From: Methylobacterium sp. J-030 | GTDB lineage: Bacteria > Pseudomonadota > Alphaproteobacteria > Rhizobiales > Beijerinckiaceae | Direction: 5' to 3' | Assembly (NCBI RefSeq): GCF_022829545.1 | Contig: NZ_JAKSYM010000080.1 | Coordinates: 1-64,000, forward strand | Length of the DNA: 64,000 nucleotides | Shown: piece after piece, positions 48,668 to 57,414 of the stretch | Numbering within the stretch: position 1 is the stretch's first letter | Layout: the number at the start of each line of letters is the position of its first letter | Translations under genes and position numbers: made by a program | The notes under the pieces: model-generated | What the model saw: the letters and a program-made list of their open reading frames with translations, nothing else | Told to the model about the DNA's origin: nothing | Database searches by the model: none

Positions 48668-49995
48668 AGCTCGCACGGGCAGAGCCGGCCGGGCCCCTCG
48701 CCGCGCCCGCGGCGGGGCGCGCGACCCCGCGCAGCATGATCGCCCGGGCCGAATCCATCGTCCTCGTCATCTGGGCGGCGCTCCTCGTCGGCGTCTCGGG
48801 GGGGCTGCTGTGGGTCTTCGGGCTCAACTACGACGGGCTCACCGGCTCGGCCGCCTCGAAGATCCATCCGGCGACCTACCTCGCGGTCGCGCTGTTCGGA
48901 TGGATGCTGCTGCGTGCCGGCAATCCGGTGATCCCCGTGGCGCAGGCCCTCAACCGCCGGCCCGCCAGCGCGCTTCTGGCCATCTGCGGCGTGCTGCTCC
49001 TCGCCCTGATCGCGGCCCGCGGCGGGAACGGACTCGCCGGCTCGATCGACACCTTCGTGCTGGCGGGCCTCCTGCCGATCCTGCTCATGGACCGCGACGC
49101 CGCGACCCTCGCCCGGATCGAGACCGTGTTCCACCTCGTGATGCTCGCCAACGCGCTGCTCGGCCTCTACGAACTCGCCAGCGGCCAGCGCTTCTTCCCG
49201 TTCCGCCTGGACGGCTCGGCCTTCGAGTGGGACACGCGCTCGGCGGCCCTGCAGGGCCATCCGCTCAGCAACGCCACCGTCACCGCCTGCTACATTCTGG
49301 CGCTCGCCGGAGGTGGCGGACGGCTCGGGCCAGGCCTGCGGGCCGGGATGATCGCCCTGCAACTCGTGGCGCTGGTGACGTTCGGCGGCCGCTCCGCCAC
49401 CGTGACCACGCTGGTCCTCGGCGGCGCGGTCGGCCTCGTCGCCCTCTGCGGCGTCCTGCGGCGCGGGCGGATCCCGCTGATCGGCGCGGCCTGCGCCTGC
49501 TTCGCTTTGACACTGGCGCCGGTCGCCGTGGCGGTGCTGGCCGCGGTCGGCTTTTTCGACATCCTGCTGAGCCGGTTCACCTCCGACGGCGGCAGCGCGC
49601 AGGCCCGGGTCGACATGCTGGCGGTCTTCGACGCGATCCCGTTCCGGGACCTGCTGCTCGCGCCGGATCTGACCCAGGTCGCCACCCTGCGGCGGATCTA
49701 TGGGCTCGAATGGGGCATCGAGAACTCGATCCTCTCGACCCTGCTCTACCAGGGCATCCTGATGACGACGCTCCTCGTCGTGGCCGTGGCGCTCTACCTT
49801 GCGGAGATCGCGCGCTCGTGCCGACACGGCGTCTGGCTGCCGATTCTGGCCTTCGTGATCCTGGTCAACACCTTCGAGGGGCTGGCGGGCAAGACCACGC
49901 TGCTGGCGAAGTTCGCCCTGATGCTCATCGTCCTGTTCCCACGGGGACAGATCGGCAACCGCATAACCGGAGCGCGACCTATGGCGAGGCCTTGA
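48664..49995 (+). CDS. Polysaccharide polymerase-like (VpsF/O-antigen ligase type) membrane protein
   Basis: A 443-residue protein with about 11 transmembrane segments and a large periplasmic loop before the last ones (SRFTSDGGSAQARVDMLAVFDAIPF, then GLEWGIENSILSTLLYQG). This is the layout of Wzy-type polymerases and ligases. It is translationally coupled to the Wzz/GumC gene (GTGA), strengthening a polymer assembly role. The 3' end overlaps the convergent GH5 gene by 17 nt. Confidence 0.75.
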   Translation: MKLARAEPAGPLAAPAAGRATPRSMIARAESIVLVIWAALLVGVSGGLLWVFGLNYDGLTGSAASKIHPATYLAVALFGWMLLRAGNPVIPVAQALNRRPASALLAICGVLLLALIAARGGNGLAGSIDTFVLAGLLPILLMDRDAATLARIETVFHLVMLANALLGLYELASGQRFFPFRLDGSAFEWDTRSAALQGHPLSNATVTACYILALAGGGGRLGPGLRAGMIALQLVALVTFGGRSATVTTLVLGGAVGLVALCGVLRRGRIPLIGAACACFALTLAPVAVAVLAAVGFFDILLSRFTSDGGSAQARVDMLAVFDAIPFRDLLLAPDLTQVATLRRIYGLEWGIENSILSTLLYQGILMTTLLVVAVALYLAEIARSCRHGVWLPILAFVILVNTFEGLAGKTTLLAKFALMLIVLFPRGQIGNRITGARPMARP

Positions 49996-51223
49996 GGCCA
50001 AGCGCCGCCGCCACGGCCGGATCGACCGCGTGTGCGTCGTCCATGAGCCCCAGCCCGTCGAACAGGTTCCAGAACGACCACCCGAAGCCCGCTTGCTCCG
50101 CCGTCAGCCGCACGTCGCGGAGATAAGCGGCCCGGTCGGGGGCTCGCGCGGCCGTGTAGCGGGCATCGGTGCGCAGCGCCCCGAACTCGCCCATCAGCAC
50201 GGTCCGGCGCGGGATCCCGTAGAGATCGGCCCAGGTCGCCACCGGCTCCATGGCGGCGGCCAGGAAAGCGGGTCCGGGCTCGGCGTCGCCGTATTCGTGC
50301 AGCTTGACCTCGATCACCGCCAGATCGCGGGCCTTCTCGGCCTGCGGGACGGACCGGTCGGCCGCCATGCGGGCGCTTACCGCCCTCAGGGTCGCCGGTA
50401 TGCCCGCGCGCGTCCCCGGCCACGGCACCGCGTTCAGCCAGCGGTAGAACGGCTCCTCGGTGAGCCAGGTCGCGCCCTGATGGGAGAACAGGTACGGCTC
50501 GTAGAAGTGGAACGTGTAGAGCAGCGGCGCGAACCGCGCGAGCGGCGCCGGATCGAGGGCCGTCAGGCCGCCGACGAGGCTTCCGCAGGCGCCCGTCGCC
50601 ACGAGCGTCAGCGCCGGCGCGGCAGACCGGGCCGCCGTCAGAAGCGCATCCTGAACGCGGGTCCACGCGACGGCTCCGCAGGCCTGCGGCGGCTCGTTGA
50701 CCGGCTCCAGCGCCACCCGATCCAACCCCTTCCGGGCGCACAAGCGCGCGAGTTCGCCGACGAGATCCCGGTAGGCCGGGAAGAGCGGCGCCCGATCGGT
50801 GCCGTAGAAGGCCTCCGGCGTGTAGTGATGGGTCGCCGCATTGGCCTGGACGTTGAGCAGGACACGCAAGCCGGTTGCCAGCACCGCGTCGATCGCGTCC
50901 GACAGGCTGCCGAGCAGTTCGGCCCGGCGCGTGCCGGTGAAGGCCACGAACGGACCGGGATCGAGGGGCAGACGCGCGAAATCGAAGCCGAGGGTGGAGA
51001 GCCGCCGGAGATCGGCGCGGGTCGGCACGGGCCGGTCCGCCTGGAACGGCGGCCAGGCGTAATCCGTGCGCGGCGCCGGGAACTCGGTGGTCAGCGAGAA
51101 CCAGGGCCAGAGCGCGATGCCCCGCCGCAGCGAGATCGGCTCGGCCGCCCCCAGGGCCGGGCGTGCCGCCGCAGCCGCCGACGCCAGTCCACCCGCGAGC
51201 AGCGCCCGGCGGCTCGCCCTCAC
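49979..51223 (-). CDS. Secreted GH5-family glycoside hydrolase
   Basis: A 414-residue endoglycanase-like TIM barrel. A Tat-like signal (RASRRALLAGGLASAAAAARPALG) precedes the domain. The acid/base Glu lies in ALEPVNEPP and the nucleophile Glu in LMGEFGALR; HFYEPYLFSHQGATW is the usual aromatic patch. The GTG at 51223 overlaps the upstream glycosyltransferase stop (GTGA). Inside an exopolysaccharide locus it probably trims or releases the polymer. Confidence 0.85.
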   Translation of the reverse strand: MRASRRALLAGGLASAAAAARPALGAAEPISLRRGIALWPWFSLTTEFPAPRTDYAWPPFQADRPVPTRADLRRLSTLGFDFARLPLDPGPFVAFTGTRRAELLGSLSDAIDAVLATGLRVLLNVQANAATHHYTPEAFYGTDRAPLFPAYRDLVGELARLCARKGLDRVALEPVNEPPQACGAVAWTRVQDALLTAARSAAPALTLVATGACGSLVGGLTALDPAPLARFAPLLYTFHFYEPYLFSHQGATWLTEEPFYRWLNAVPWPGTRAGIPATLRAVSARMAADRSVPQAEKARDLAVIEVKLHEYGDAEPGPAFLAAAMEPVATWADLYGIPRRTVLMGEFGALRTDARYTAARAPDRAAYLRDVRLTAEQAGFGWSFWNLFDGLGLMDDAHAVDPAVAAALGLKASP

Positions 51224-52398
51224 CAGCCCGACCCGGCCGGGGCGCCGACGGGTTCGGCGGCCGGCGCCTTGACCCGTTCCGCCGGGGGATACCCACCGAC
51301 GCGCCGCACCTCGTCCTCGTAGGCCGCCAGCACGTCGCCCCACCGGAAGCTCTCGGCGCGTCGCCGGGCCGCCGCGCGGGCGGTCTCGACCGCGCCCGCA
51401 TCGGCCAGCACCCGGTCGATCGCCGCCGCGCAGGCCGCCCCGTCCCGAAAATAGATCTGCCCGTCACCGGCAGTCCCCCGGTTGAACGGGTTGTCGTGGG
51501 CGATCACCGCGTTGCCCGCCCACAGGGCCTCCACCAGGGACGGATTGGTGCCGCCCACCGTGTGACCGTGGAGATAGGCCAACGCATGGACCCGCAGCGC
51601 CCGGACCTGATCGGCATCGTAGATGGCGCCGGGGAACAGCACCTCCGGCGAGGCGGCCGCCTCCACGGCGCGGTGATAGCGGTTGCGCACGCTCATGGTG
51701 CCGAGCACCACGAGGCGGACGCCCCGATGCCTACGCGAGAACGCCTCGACGATCGTCAGGATGTTGTTGTCGGGCTCGATGCGGGCGATTGAGACGAGAT
51801 AGCGGCCGGTCTCCAGCCCCAGCGGCGGCGGCCCGATCTCCGCGGGTGGCGGGTCGCCGCCGTAGGGAATCGTCACGATGGCCCGGCGCGGGCGCCGGCT
51901 GGCCAGGTGATCGGCGATGGCCGGATGATCGGCGACGAGTCGGTGCGAGGACCAGGCGGCGATCCACTCGCTGACGTAGAAATACGCCCGAATGGGCAGC
52001 GACCATTTCGGGCGGCGCCACTCGATCCCGTCCATGTTGGTCAGGATCCGGCTGCCGCGGGCGCGCAGGTAGGGCAGGAAGGCCGCGCCGTTGTAACCAA
52101 GCACGAGGCAGACGCCCCCGCGCCGGGCCGCGTCGCGGACACACAGGGCATCGAAGGCCAGCGTGGCGGCCGGTCCCGTAAGGGCCACCTCCACGGTGAT
52201 CAGCTCGATGCCGTTCCAGACCTGCGACGAGATCCGGGTGCCGACCCGCTCGACTTCCCGCTGGCAGTACACGCCGACGCGCCAGCCCCGGCCGGCCAGA
52301 TGCAGGGCGAATCGTTCCGCGAAAGTCTCGAACCCGCCGTGAGCTGCCGGGATACCGCGCGTTCCCAGAATAAGCACCGTGGGTACCCGGTCAGGCAT
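51220..52398 (-). CDS. Glycosyltransferase with DUF1972 N-terminal domain
   Basis: A 392-residue GT-B enzyme. The start LILGTRGIPAAHGGFETFAERFALHL is diagnostic of DUF1972 rhamnosyl/galactosyltransferase-like enzymes. The GT4-type donor part contains YLVSIARIEPDNNI and HTVGGTNPSLVEALW, with the donor-binding Glu. It transfers a sugar to a lipid-linked intermediate; sugar and linkage are unknown. Coupled to the GH5 gene downstream and divergent from another glycosyltransferase. Confidence 0.88.
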   Translation of the reverse strand: MPDRVPTVLILGTRGIPAAHGGFETFAERFALHLAGRGWRVGVYCQREVERVGTRISSQVWNGIELITVEVALTGPAATLAFDALCVRDAARRGGVCLVLGYNGAAFLPYLRARGSRILTNMDGIEWRRPKWSLPIRAYFYVSEWIAAWSSHRLVADHPAIADHLASRRPRRAIVTIPYGGDPPPAEIGPPPLGLETGRYLVSIARIEPDNNILTIVEAFSRRHRGVRLVVLGTMSVRNRYHRAVEAAASPEVLFPGAIYDADQVRALRVHALAYLHGHTVGGTNPSLVEALWAGNAVIAHDNPFNRGTAGDGQIYFRDGAACAAAIDRVLADAGAVETARAAARRRAESFRWGDVLAAYEDEVRRVGGYPPAERVKAPAAEPVGAPAGSGW

Positions 52399-52420
52399 TG
52401 TCCTTCCTTCCCCTTCCAGC

Positions 52421-52438
52421 GCTTGTATTGTAACAAGC
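52421..52438. promoter_or_regulatory. Palindromic operator candidate between two glycosyltransferase genes
   Basis: GCTTGT and ACAAGC form a 6-bp inverted repeat with a 6-nt AT-rich centre. It lies in the only 110-nt spacer between the two divergent glycosyltransferase genes, about 25 nt upstream of the minus-strand start. The regulator is unknown. Confidence 0.4.
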
Positions 52439-52508
52439 CGTTGCCGCCAAGCGACGTGGCGCGCTTCTCAACCTTCAGTTTTCCAATTCGAGGATTCTTA
52501 TTCCTACG

Positions 52509-53741
52509 GTGGGGGAGCCGATATTGCAGTCCATTGACACCGTTTTGGCGGATGGACCAACCGCACCGGGTGACACCGGCGGGTCGGCGCTGATCATCAC
52601 CTGCGTGCATCAGGGCTTCGAACTCTACGGATCCGACCGCTGCTTCATCGAGACGGTCCGCGCGCTCCGCGCCGCCCATCCGGCCGCGCGGATCGACGTG
52701 ATCCTGCCGCGGCACGGGCCGATCGTGCCGGTCCTGGAGCCGTTCGCCAGCCGGGTCGTGATCGAGCCGCTGTGGATCCTCCGGCGCAAGGGTCTGGCGC
52801 GACGTCTCACCATCGATCTGCCGGCTTTGCCCATCGCGGTCCTGCGCGCGTTCCGGCGGATCCGCGCGAGCGACATCGTCTACATCAACACGACCGTGGT
52901 GGCCGATTACCTGCTCGCGGCTCGCCTGTTGCCCAGGCGCAGCATCGTCCACGTCCACGAGATCCCGGAAGGGGCCGTGCTGACGATCCTGCGCGGGCTG
53001 ATCCGCTGGAGCGGCGCCGACGTGGTGTTCAACTCGCACGCCACCGCCCGGGCCTATGCGCTGCCCGCGCGGACCGGCGCCCGGGTGGTCTACAACGGCA
53101 TCGCCGGGCCGCTGGCGATCAACCGGGGCGACTATGATGGCAGCCGTCCGCTCCGCGTGCTGATGCTCGGGCGCATCAGCCGGATCAAGGGTCAGGACGT
53201 GCTGATCGAGGCGGTGGCCGCGTTGCCGGAGGCGCAGCGGCAGCGGATCGAACTCCGCATCGTCGGCAGCGCCTTCGAGGACGAGGCCCGCGAGCGTGCC
53301 TTGGCCGAGCGGATCGCCGCAGCCGGCCTGGCGGAGCGCGTGCGCCTCGAACCCTTCGTGGCCGATCCCGCCGCGCTCTACCGCTGGGCCGACGTGGTGA
53401 CCATGCCGTCGCAGCGTCCGGAATCCCTCGGCCGCGTGGCGATCGAGGCCATGGCGTACGGCGTGCCGCCCCTGGTAACGGCGGTCGGCGGCCTTCCCGA
53501 GGTCGTGGAGCACGGGCGGACAGGCTGGATCGTCCCGTCGGGCAGCCCCGAACCGATCACGCGGGCCCTGGCCGCCCTGATCGCCGACCCGGCGGCCTGG
53601 CGCGGCTACGGCCGGGCGGCGCGGGCGCGCTACGAGGCGCGATTCTCCGAAGCATCCGCGGCCGAGGGTATCGATGCCGCGGTGCGGGCGACCCTGCGGC
53701 GGTCGAGACTGCGGGGCCCTCCGGCGCTTTCGGTCGGCTGA
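52509..53741 (+). CDS. GT4-family glycosyltransferase
   Basis: A GT-B glycosyltransferase of 410 residues from the GTG at 52509. A TTG at 52524 has GGGGGAG 7 nt upstream and may be the real start (405 residues). The acceptor half has CVHQGFELYGSDRCF; the donor half has LMLGRISRIKGQDVLIEA and the ESLGRVAIEAMAYGVP nucleotide-sugar site. It belongs to the exopolysaccharide locus; donor and acceptor are unknown. Confidence 0.87.
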   Translation: MGEPILQSIDTVLADGPTAPGDTGGSALIITCVHQGFELYGSDRCFIETVRALRAAHPAARIDVILPRHGPIVPVLEPFASRVVIEPLWILRRKGLARRLTIDLPALPIAVLRAFRRIRASDIVYINTTVVADYLLAARLLPRRSIVHVHEIPEGAVLTILRGLIRWSGADVVFNSHATARAYALPARTGARVVYNGIAGPLAINRGDYDGSRPLRVLMLGRISRIKGQDVLIEAVAALPEAQRQRIELRIVGSAFEDEARERALAERIAAAGLAERVRLEPFVADPAALYRWADVVTMPSQRPESLGRVAIEAMAYGVPPLVTAVGGLPEVVEHGRTGWIVPSGSPEPITRALAALIADPAAWRGYGRAARARYEARFSEASAAEGIDAAVRATLRRSRLRGPPALSVG

Positions 53742-53974
53742 GCGGGATTGCGCGATGGGATCGCCCTCGGGACCGGGTCGAAGTATGGAGTTCATGGCGT
53801 CTAAAGCTTTGGTCCGCAATCGGAACCAATGTCCGACAGACGATCGATGAGGCAGAATAGTCCGATGGCGGCAGACCGTGCGTGGTGCGCGTCATCGAAA
53901 CTGACATCGGTCCGGCGGCATCCGAGGGGTGCGGACGTGGATCGGACCCGGTCGGGCGAAGGGAACGCGGAGAC

Positions 53975-54964
53975 ATGGACGTCGTCGACTTCATCCAGCG
54001 GATCGTCGCGAGAGTCTCGGGGGAGAATCTGCTCGCCGCCGGCCTGCTGTTCGCGACCGCTTTGGGCTGCGCCCTGATCGCCTATCTGCGTACGGCGGAG
54101 AAATACGCGTTCGGCGAATTCTTCGAGTTCGCGCTTCCGCGGGAGGTGATGACGCACCCGTCAGCCCGGGCGGACCTGCTGTTCTACGTCACCCGCAAGG
54201 CGATCATGCCGTTCCTGCTGATCCCGGCGGGGGTGACCTTCGTGGTCGCGGTCGGTTACGCCACCAACCGGGTGCTGGGTACGCTGTTGGGCATCGATAA
54301 GCCGATCCTCGGCGAGCCGGGCCCGATCACCGTGGTGGTGTTCACCGCCACGATGCTGCTGGCCTACGACCTGTCCTACTACCTCTACCACACGGCCCAG
54401 CACCGCTACCCGTTCCTGTGGGAACTCCACAAGGTCCACCACTCGGCCGAAGTGATGGTCGGCATCACCAAGGACCGTGTCCATCCCCTCGACGAGCTGA
54501 TGAACCGCGCCTGGGACGGCGTGATCCCCGGCATCTGCTTCGGGATCTGGAGCCTGCTGGCGCTGGACCCGGTCGAGCTGACCGTGTTCGGGATCAACGT
54601 CTACATCATGCGCAACATCCTGATGATGGATTTCGTGCGGCATACGCATTTCAAGATCTCGTTCGGGCCGCTCAACACGATCATCCTGTGCCCGCACTGG
54701 CACCAGCTCCACCATTCCACGGCGCCCGAGCACTACGACAAGAATTTCGGCCTGCTGTTCTCGTTCTGGGACCGCCTGTTCGGGACCCTCTGCATGCCGG
54801 AGCCGAACGAGGACTTCAGGTTCGGCCTCGTCGATCGGGACGTGGCCGACTATCAGTCCCTGTCGGGTCTCTACCTGCTCCCGCTGAAGAAGATGGGCCG
54901 GCGGATCGCGCGGCGGGTGCGGCGCCTGCGCGGCGCGTCGGCCGAGCCGCGGCCGGGGGCCTGA
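53975..54964 (+). CDS. Sterol desaturase/fatty acid hydroxylase-superfamily membrane enzyme
   Basis: A 329-residue integral membrane di-iron enzyme. Four or more hydrophobic helices surround the His boxes YHTAQH, HKVHH and HWHQLHH, plus HP and HTH ligands, all as in the family. It hydroxylates or desaturates a lipid or isoprenoid. It lies 2 nt before the CelD/FemAB-like gene, so both may modify one lipid or polymer. The ATG at 53975 was chosen over a longer frame. Confidence 0.85.
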   Translation: MDVVDFIQRIVARVSGENLLAAGLLFATALGCALIAYLRTAEKYAFGEFFEFALPREVMTHPSARADLLFYVTRKAIMPFLLIPAGVTFVVAVGYATNRVLGTLLGIDKPILGEPGPITVVVFTATMLLAYDLSYYLYHTAQHRYPFLWELHKVHHSAEVMVGITKDRVHPLDELMNRAWDGVIPGICFGIWSLLALDPVELTVFGINVYIMRNILMMDFVRHTHFKISFGPLNTIILCPHWHQLHHSTAPEHYDKNFGLLFSFWDRLFGTLCMPEPNEDFRFGLVDRDVADYQSLSGLYLLPLKKMGRRIARRVRRLRGASAEPRPGA

Positions 54965-54966
54965 CC

Positions 54967-56097
54967 GTGGCGACCGAGCGTTTCGAGATCCTTCGAACGG
55001 CCGAGCGGCTGGCCGAGGTCGGTCCCGCCTGGACGGCGTTGTGGGAAGCGAGCGGCGCCTCGGTCTTCCAGAGCCACGCCTGGATCTCCGCATGGTGGGC
55101 GAGCGCGCCCGACCGGGAGCGCCGGGCGCTCGCCATCGTGATGGCGTGGCGGGGCGACGATCTGGCCGGCGTGATGCCGCTCGCCACCGTGCGCCGCAAG
55201 GGGTTCCGGGTGCTGGAGTGGGCCGCCAAGGAGTGCTCCGATTTCGGCGATGCGCTGCTCGCCGACCGGACGGACCACGCCCTCGTCCGGCGGATGTGGC
55301 GCCACGCCGGGCGCGCGGGCGGCTTCGATCTCGCCTATCTCAACCGGCTTCTGCCGGATGCCGCGGCCCGGACGCTGCTCCAGCCGGAAGGCGGCGGGGT
55401 CCGGCTTCGCCTGAACCACCGCGACGAGGCGAATTGGCGGGTGCGCGGCCCCTGGACGACCGGGCAGGCGTGGTTCGACGCGCAATCGAAGAAGACCCGG
55501 CAGAATTACCGCCGCGGCCAGAAATTCCTCGGCGAACGCGGCCCCCTGGCCTTCCGGCTGCTGGGACCGGACGAGCACCTGAAGCCGGTGCTCGACCGGC
55601 TGGCCACGTTCAAGCGGGCTTGGCTCCGACGCCACGGCCTCGCCTCCACCGCCTTCTACGATGAGACGTCCGGGGCGCTGCCCGCCATGGTGCAGGTGCT
55701 GGCCGAGGCCGGGCTGCTCCACGCCTTCGTGCTGGAATGCGGCGGCGACGTCGTGGCGGTGTCGATCAACTTCGTCCAGGCCGGCGCGATGATGGCTTTC
55801 GTCACCACCTACGATCCGGAGGTGGAGCGCGCCTCGCCCGGGATGGTGCTGATGATGGACTACATCATGTGGTCGATCGATCGCGGGCTGCACACCGTCG
55901 ATTTTCTCTGCGGCGACGAGGGGTTCAAGAGCCGGTTCGGTACGGAAGCCCTGACCCTGGCCTCGATGACGGGCGCGCGCACGCCGCAGGGCACGGCGGC
56001 GCAGCTCGTCGATCGCGCGCAGCACGCATGGCGCCAGCGCTTCGGCAAACAGGCGGGGGCGTCCGGGGACGCCCCGGCAACGGATATCGCGGCCTGA
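54967..56097 (+). CDS. CelD/FemAB-like GNAT acyltransferase
   Basis: A 376-residue protein. The N-terminal part VFQSHAWISAWWASAP and the central SKKTRQNYRRGQKFL match the BcsL/CelD family. The C-terminal GNAT-like core has LECGGDVVAVSINFVQAGAMMAF and DFLCGDEGFKSRFG. Relatives acylate or aminoacylate cell-envelope polymers. The start is the GTG 2 nt after the hydroxylase stop. Confidence 0.85.
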   Translation: MATERFEILRTAERLAEVGPAWTALWEASGASVFQSHAWISAWWASAPDRERRALAIVMAWRGDDLAGVMPLATVRRKGFRVLEWAAKECSDFGDALLADRTDHALVRRMWRHAGRAGGFDLAYLNRLLPDAAARTLLQPEGGGVRLRLNHRDEANWRVRGPWTTGQAWFDAQSKKTRQNYRRGQKFLGERGPLAFRLLGPDEHLKPVLDRLATFKRAWLRRHGLASTAFYDETSGALPAMVQVLAEAGLLHAFVLECGGDVVAVSINFVQAGAMMAFVTTYDPEVERASPGMVLMMDYIMWSIDRGLHTVDFLCGDEGFKSRFGTEALTLASMTGARTPQGTAAQLVDRAQHAWRQRFGKQAGASGDAPATDIAA

Positions 56098-56102
56098 CGG
56101 TT

Positions 56103-57257
56103 TCAGGCTGCGCCGCGCCGGCCGGCGAGACTGATCCGGATCGCATCGGTGCACCGGACGAGATCGTCCTCGCTGACCCAGACATGGGGGCTCAGCCGCA
56201 GCCCCCCGCCGCGTTCGCTCGCGAACACCCCGTTCCGATGCAGGTCGTTCACGAGTTCAGCGGGCAGGCCGCCCGACGGCCGGACACCGAGGATGTGGGG
56301 CGCGCGCAGGCTCCGCGGCGCGATCGGCAGACCGAGCGCGCCGAGCGATTCCGCGAGCCGGTCCGTGAGGCCGCGCAGGCGGGCCGTGACGGCCGGCGCC
56401 CCCCAGGCGGCGATCAGTTCCAGCCCGGCTGCCGCCATGGGCAGGGCCACGGGATCGTTCAGCTCACCCCGGTCGTAGCGGCGCGCGCCGACAGCCGGCG
56501 GACGGTTGCCGACATGCTCGTCGAATGCCGTGCCGTCCTGCCGATGCGGCGCGGCGTACAGGAACGCGAGGCCGTAGGGTCCGAGCGCCCATTTGTAGGT
56601 CGGGAAGGCCAGAAAATCGGGTCGCCAGCGGGTCACGTCCACCGGGATGGCGCCGACCGCCTGGGTCGCGTCGATCACCAAGGCCGCGCCGGTCGCGTTG
56701 ACCGCCGGCGCGAGGCGGTCGAGGTCGATCAGGCTGCCGTCGGTCCAGTGCAGAGGCGTCAGCGTGGCGAGCGCGAGCGGCGGCGCGCCCGGGCGCGCGA
56801 GCGCGGCCAGCAGCGCGGCGGTCCAATCCCCGTCCGGGGGCCACGGGACCTCCTCCACGGTGAGGCCGCGCGCGGCCGCCAACCGGTCGAAGGCGAAGCG
56901 CAGGGACGGGAACTCGTCGGCCACGCGCAGCAGGCGACCGCCCGGGACAGGGGCAAGATTGCGCGCGGCCACCGCCATGGCGTGGCTGACCGCGCCGACG
57001 ATCGCGACATCGTCCGGCCCGGCACCGATCAGCCTGGCCGCGGCGGCCCGGGCGCGCTCGACCCAGGCGGGGATCGTCGATCGCGGATAGTCCCAGGGCC
57101 GGCGCTTCGTCAGCAGGCCGGTCTCCCCGGCGGCGCGCACGCACAGCGGCAGGGGCGACCACGCCGCCGCATCGAGGTAGCTGACCTCGGCCGGCACCTC
57201 GAACAGGTGGCGCTGGCAGGTGATCTCTTCGGCAGTCGACAGGGCGGGCGCGGACAT
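56103..57257 (-). CDS. Class V aminotransferase
   Basis: A 384-residue fold-type I PLP enzyme. The cofactor Lys sits in FPTYKWALGPYG, preceded by DATQAVGAIPVDV with the PLP-contacting Asp. Layout resembles the isopenicillin-N-epimerase/cysteine-desulfurase-like branch. No substrate can be given. It is convergent with the CelD-like gene, 5 nt apart, and divergent from the second moeA. Confidence 0.85.
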   Translation of the reverse strand: MSAPALSTAEEITCQRHLFEVPAEVSYLDAAAWSPLPLCVRAAGETGLLTKRRPWDYPRSTIPAWVERARAAAARLIGAGPDDVAIVGAVSHAMAVAARNLAPVPGGRLLRVADEFPSLRFAFDRLAAARGLTVEEVPWPPDGDWTAALLAALARPGAPPLALATLTPLHWTDGSLIDLDRLAPAVNATGAALVIDATQAVGAIPVDVTRWRPDFLAFPTYKWALGPYGLAFLYAAPHRQDGTAFDEHVGNRPPAVGARRYDRGELNDPVALPMAAAGLELIAAWGAPAVTARLRGLTDRLAESLGALGLPIAPRSLRAPHILGVRPSGGLPAELVNDLHRNGVFASERGGGLRLSPHVWVSEDDLVRCTDAIRISLAGRRGAA

Positions 57258-57414
57258 GGCGAACCGGACCGTAGCGGATCTGACCCGCGCGGGCGAGGAG
57301 TCGCGCCGGTGCCCGGGGCTTGATCGCGCGATCCCGATGCCGCAAGCCGGCACACCATCGCCCGCGAGGCCGCGCCGTGCCGACCCGCCTGCCCCCGCCT
57401 GATCCTGTGCCATT

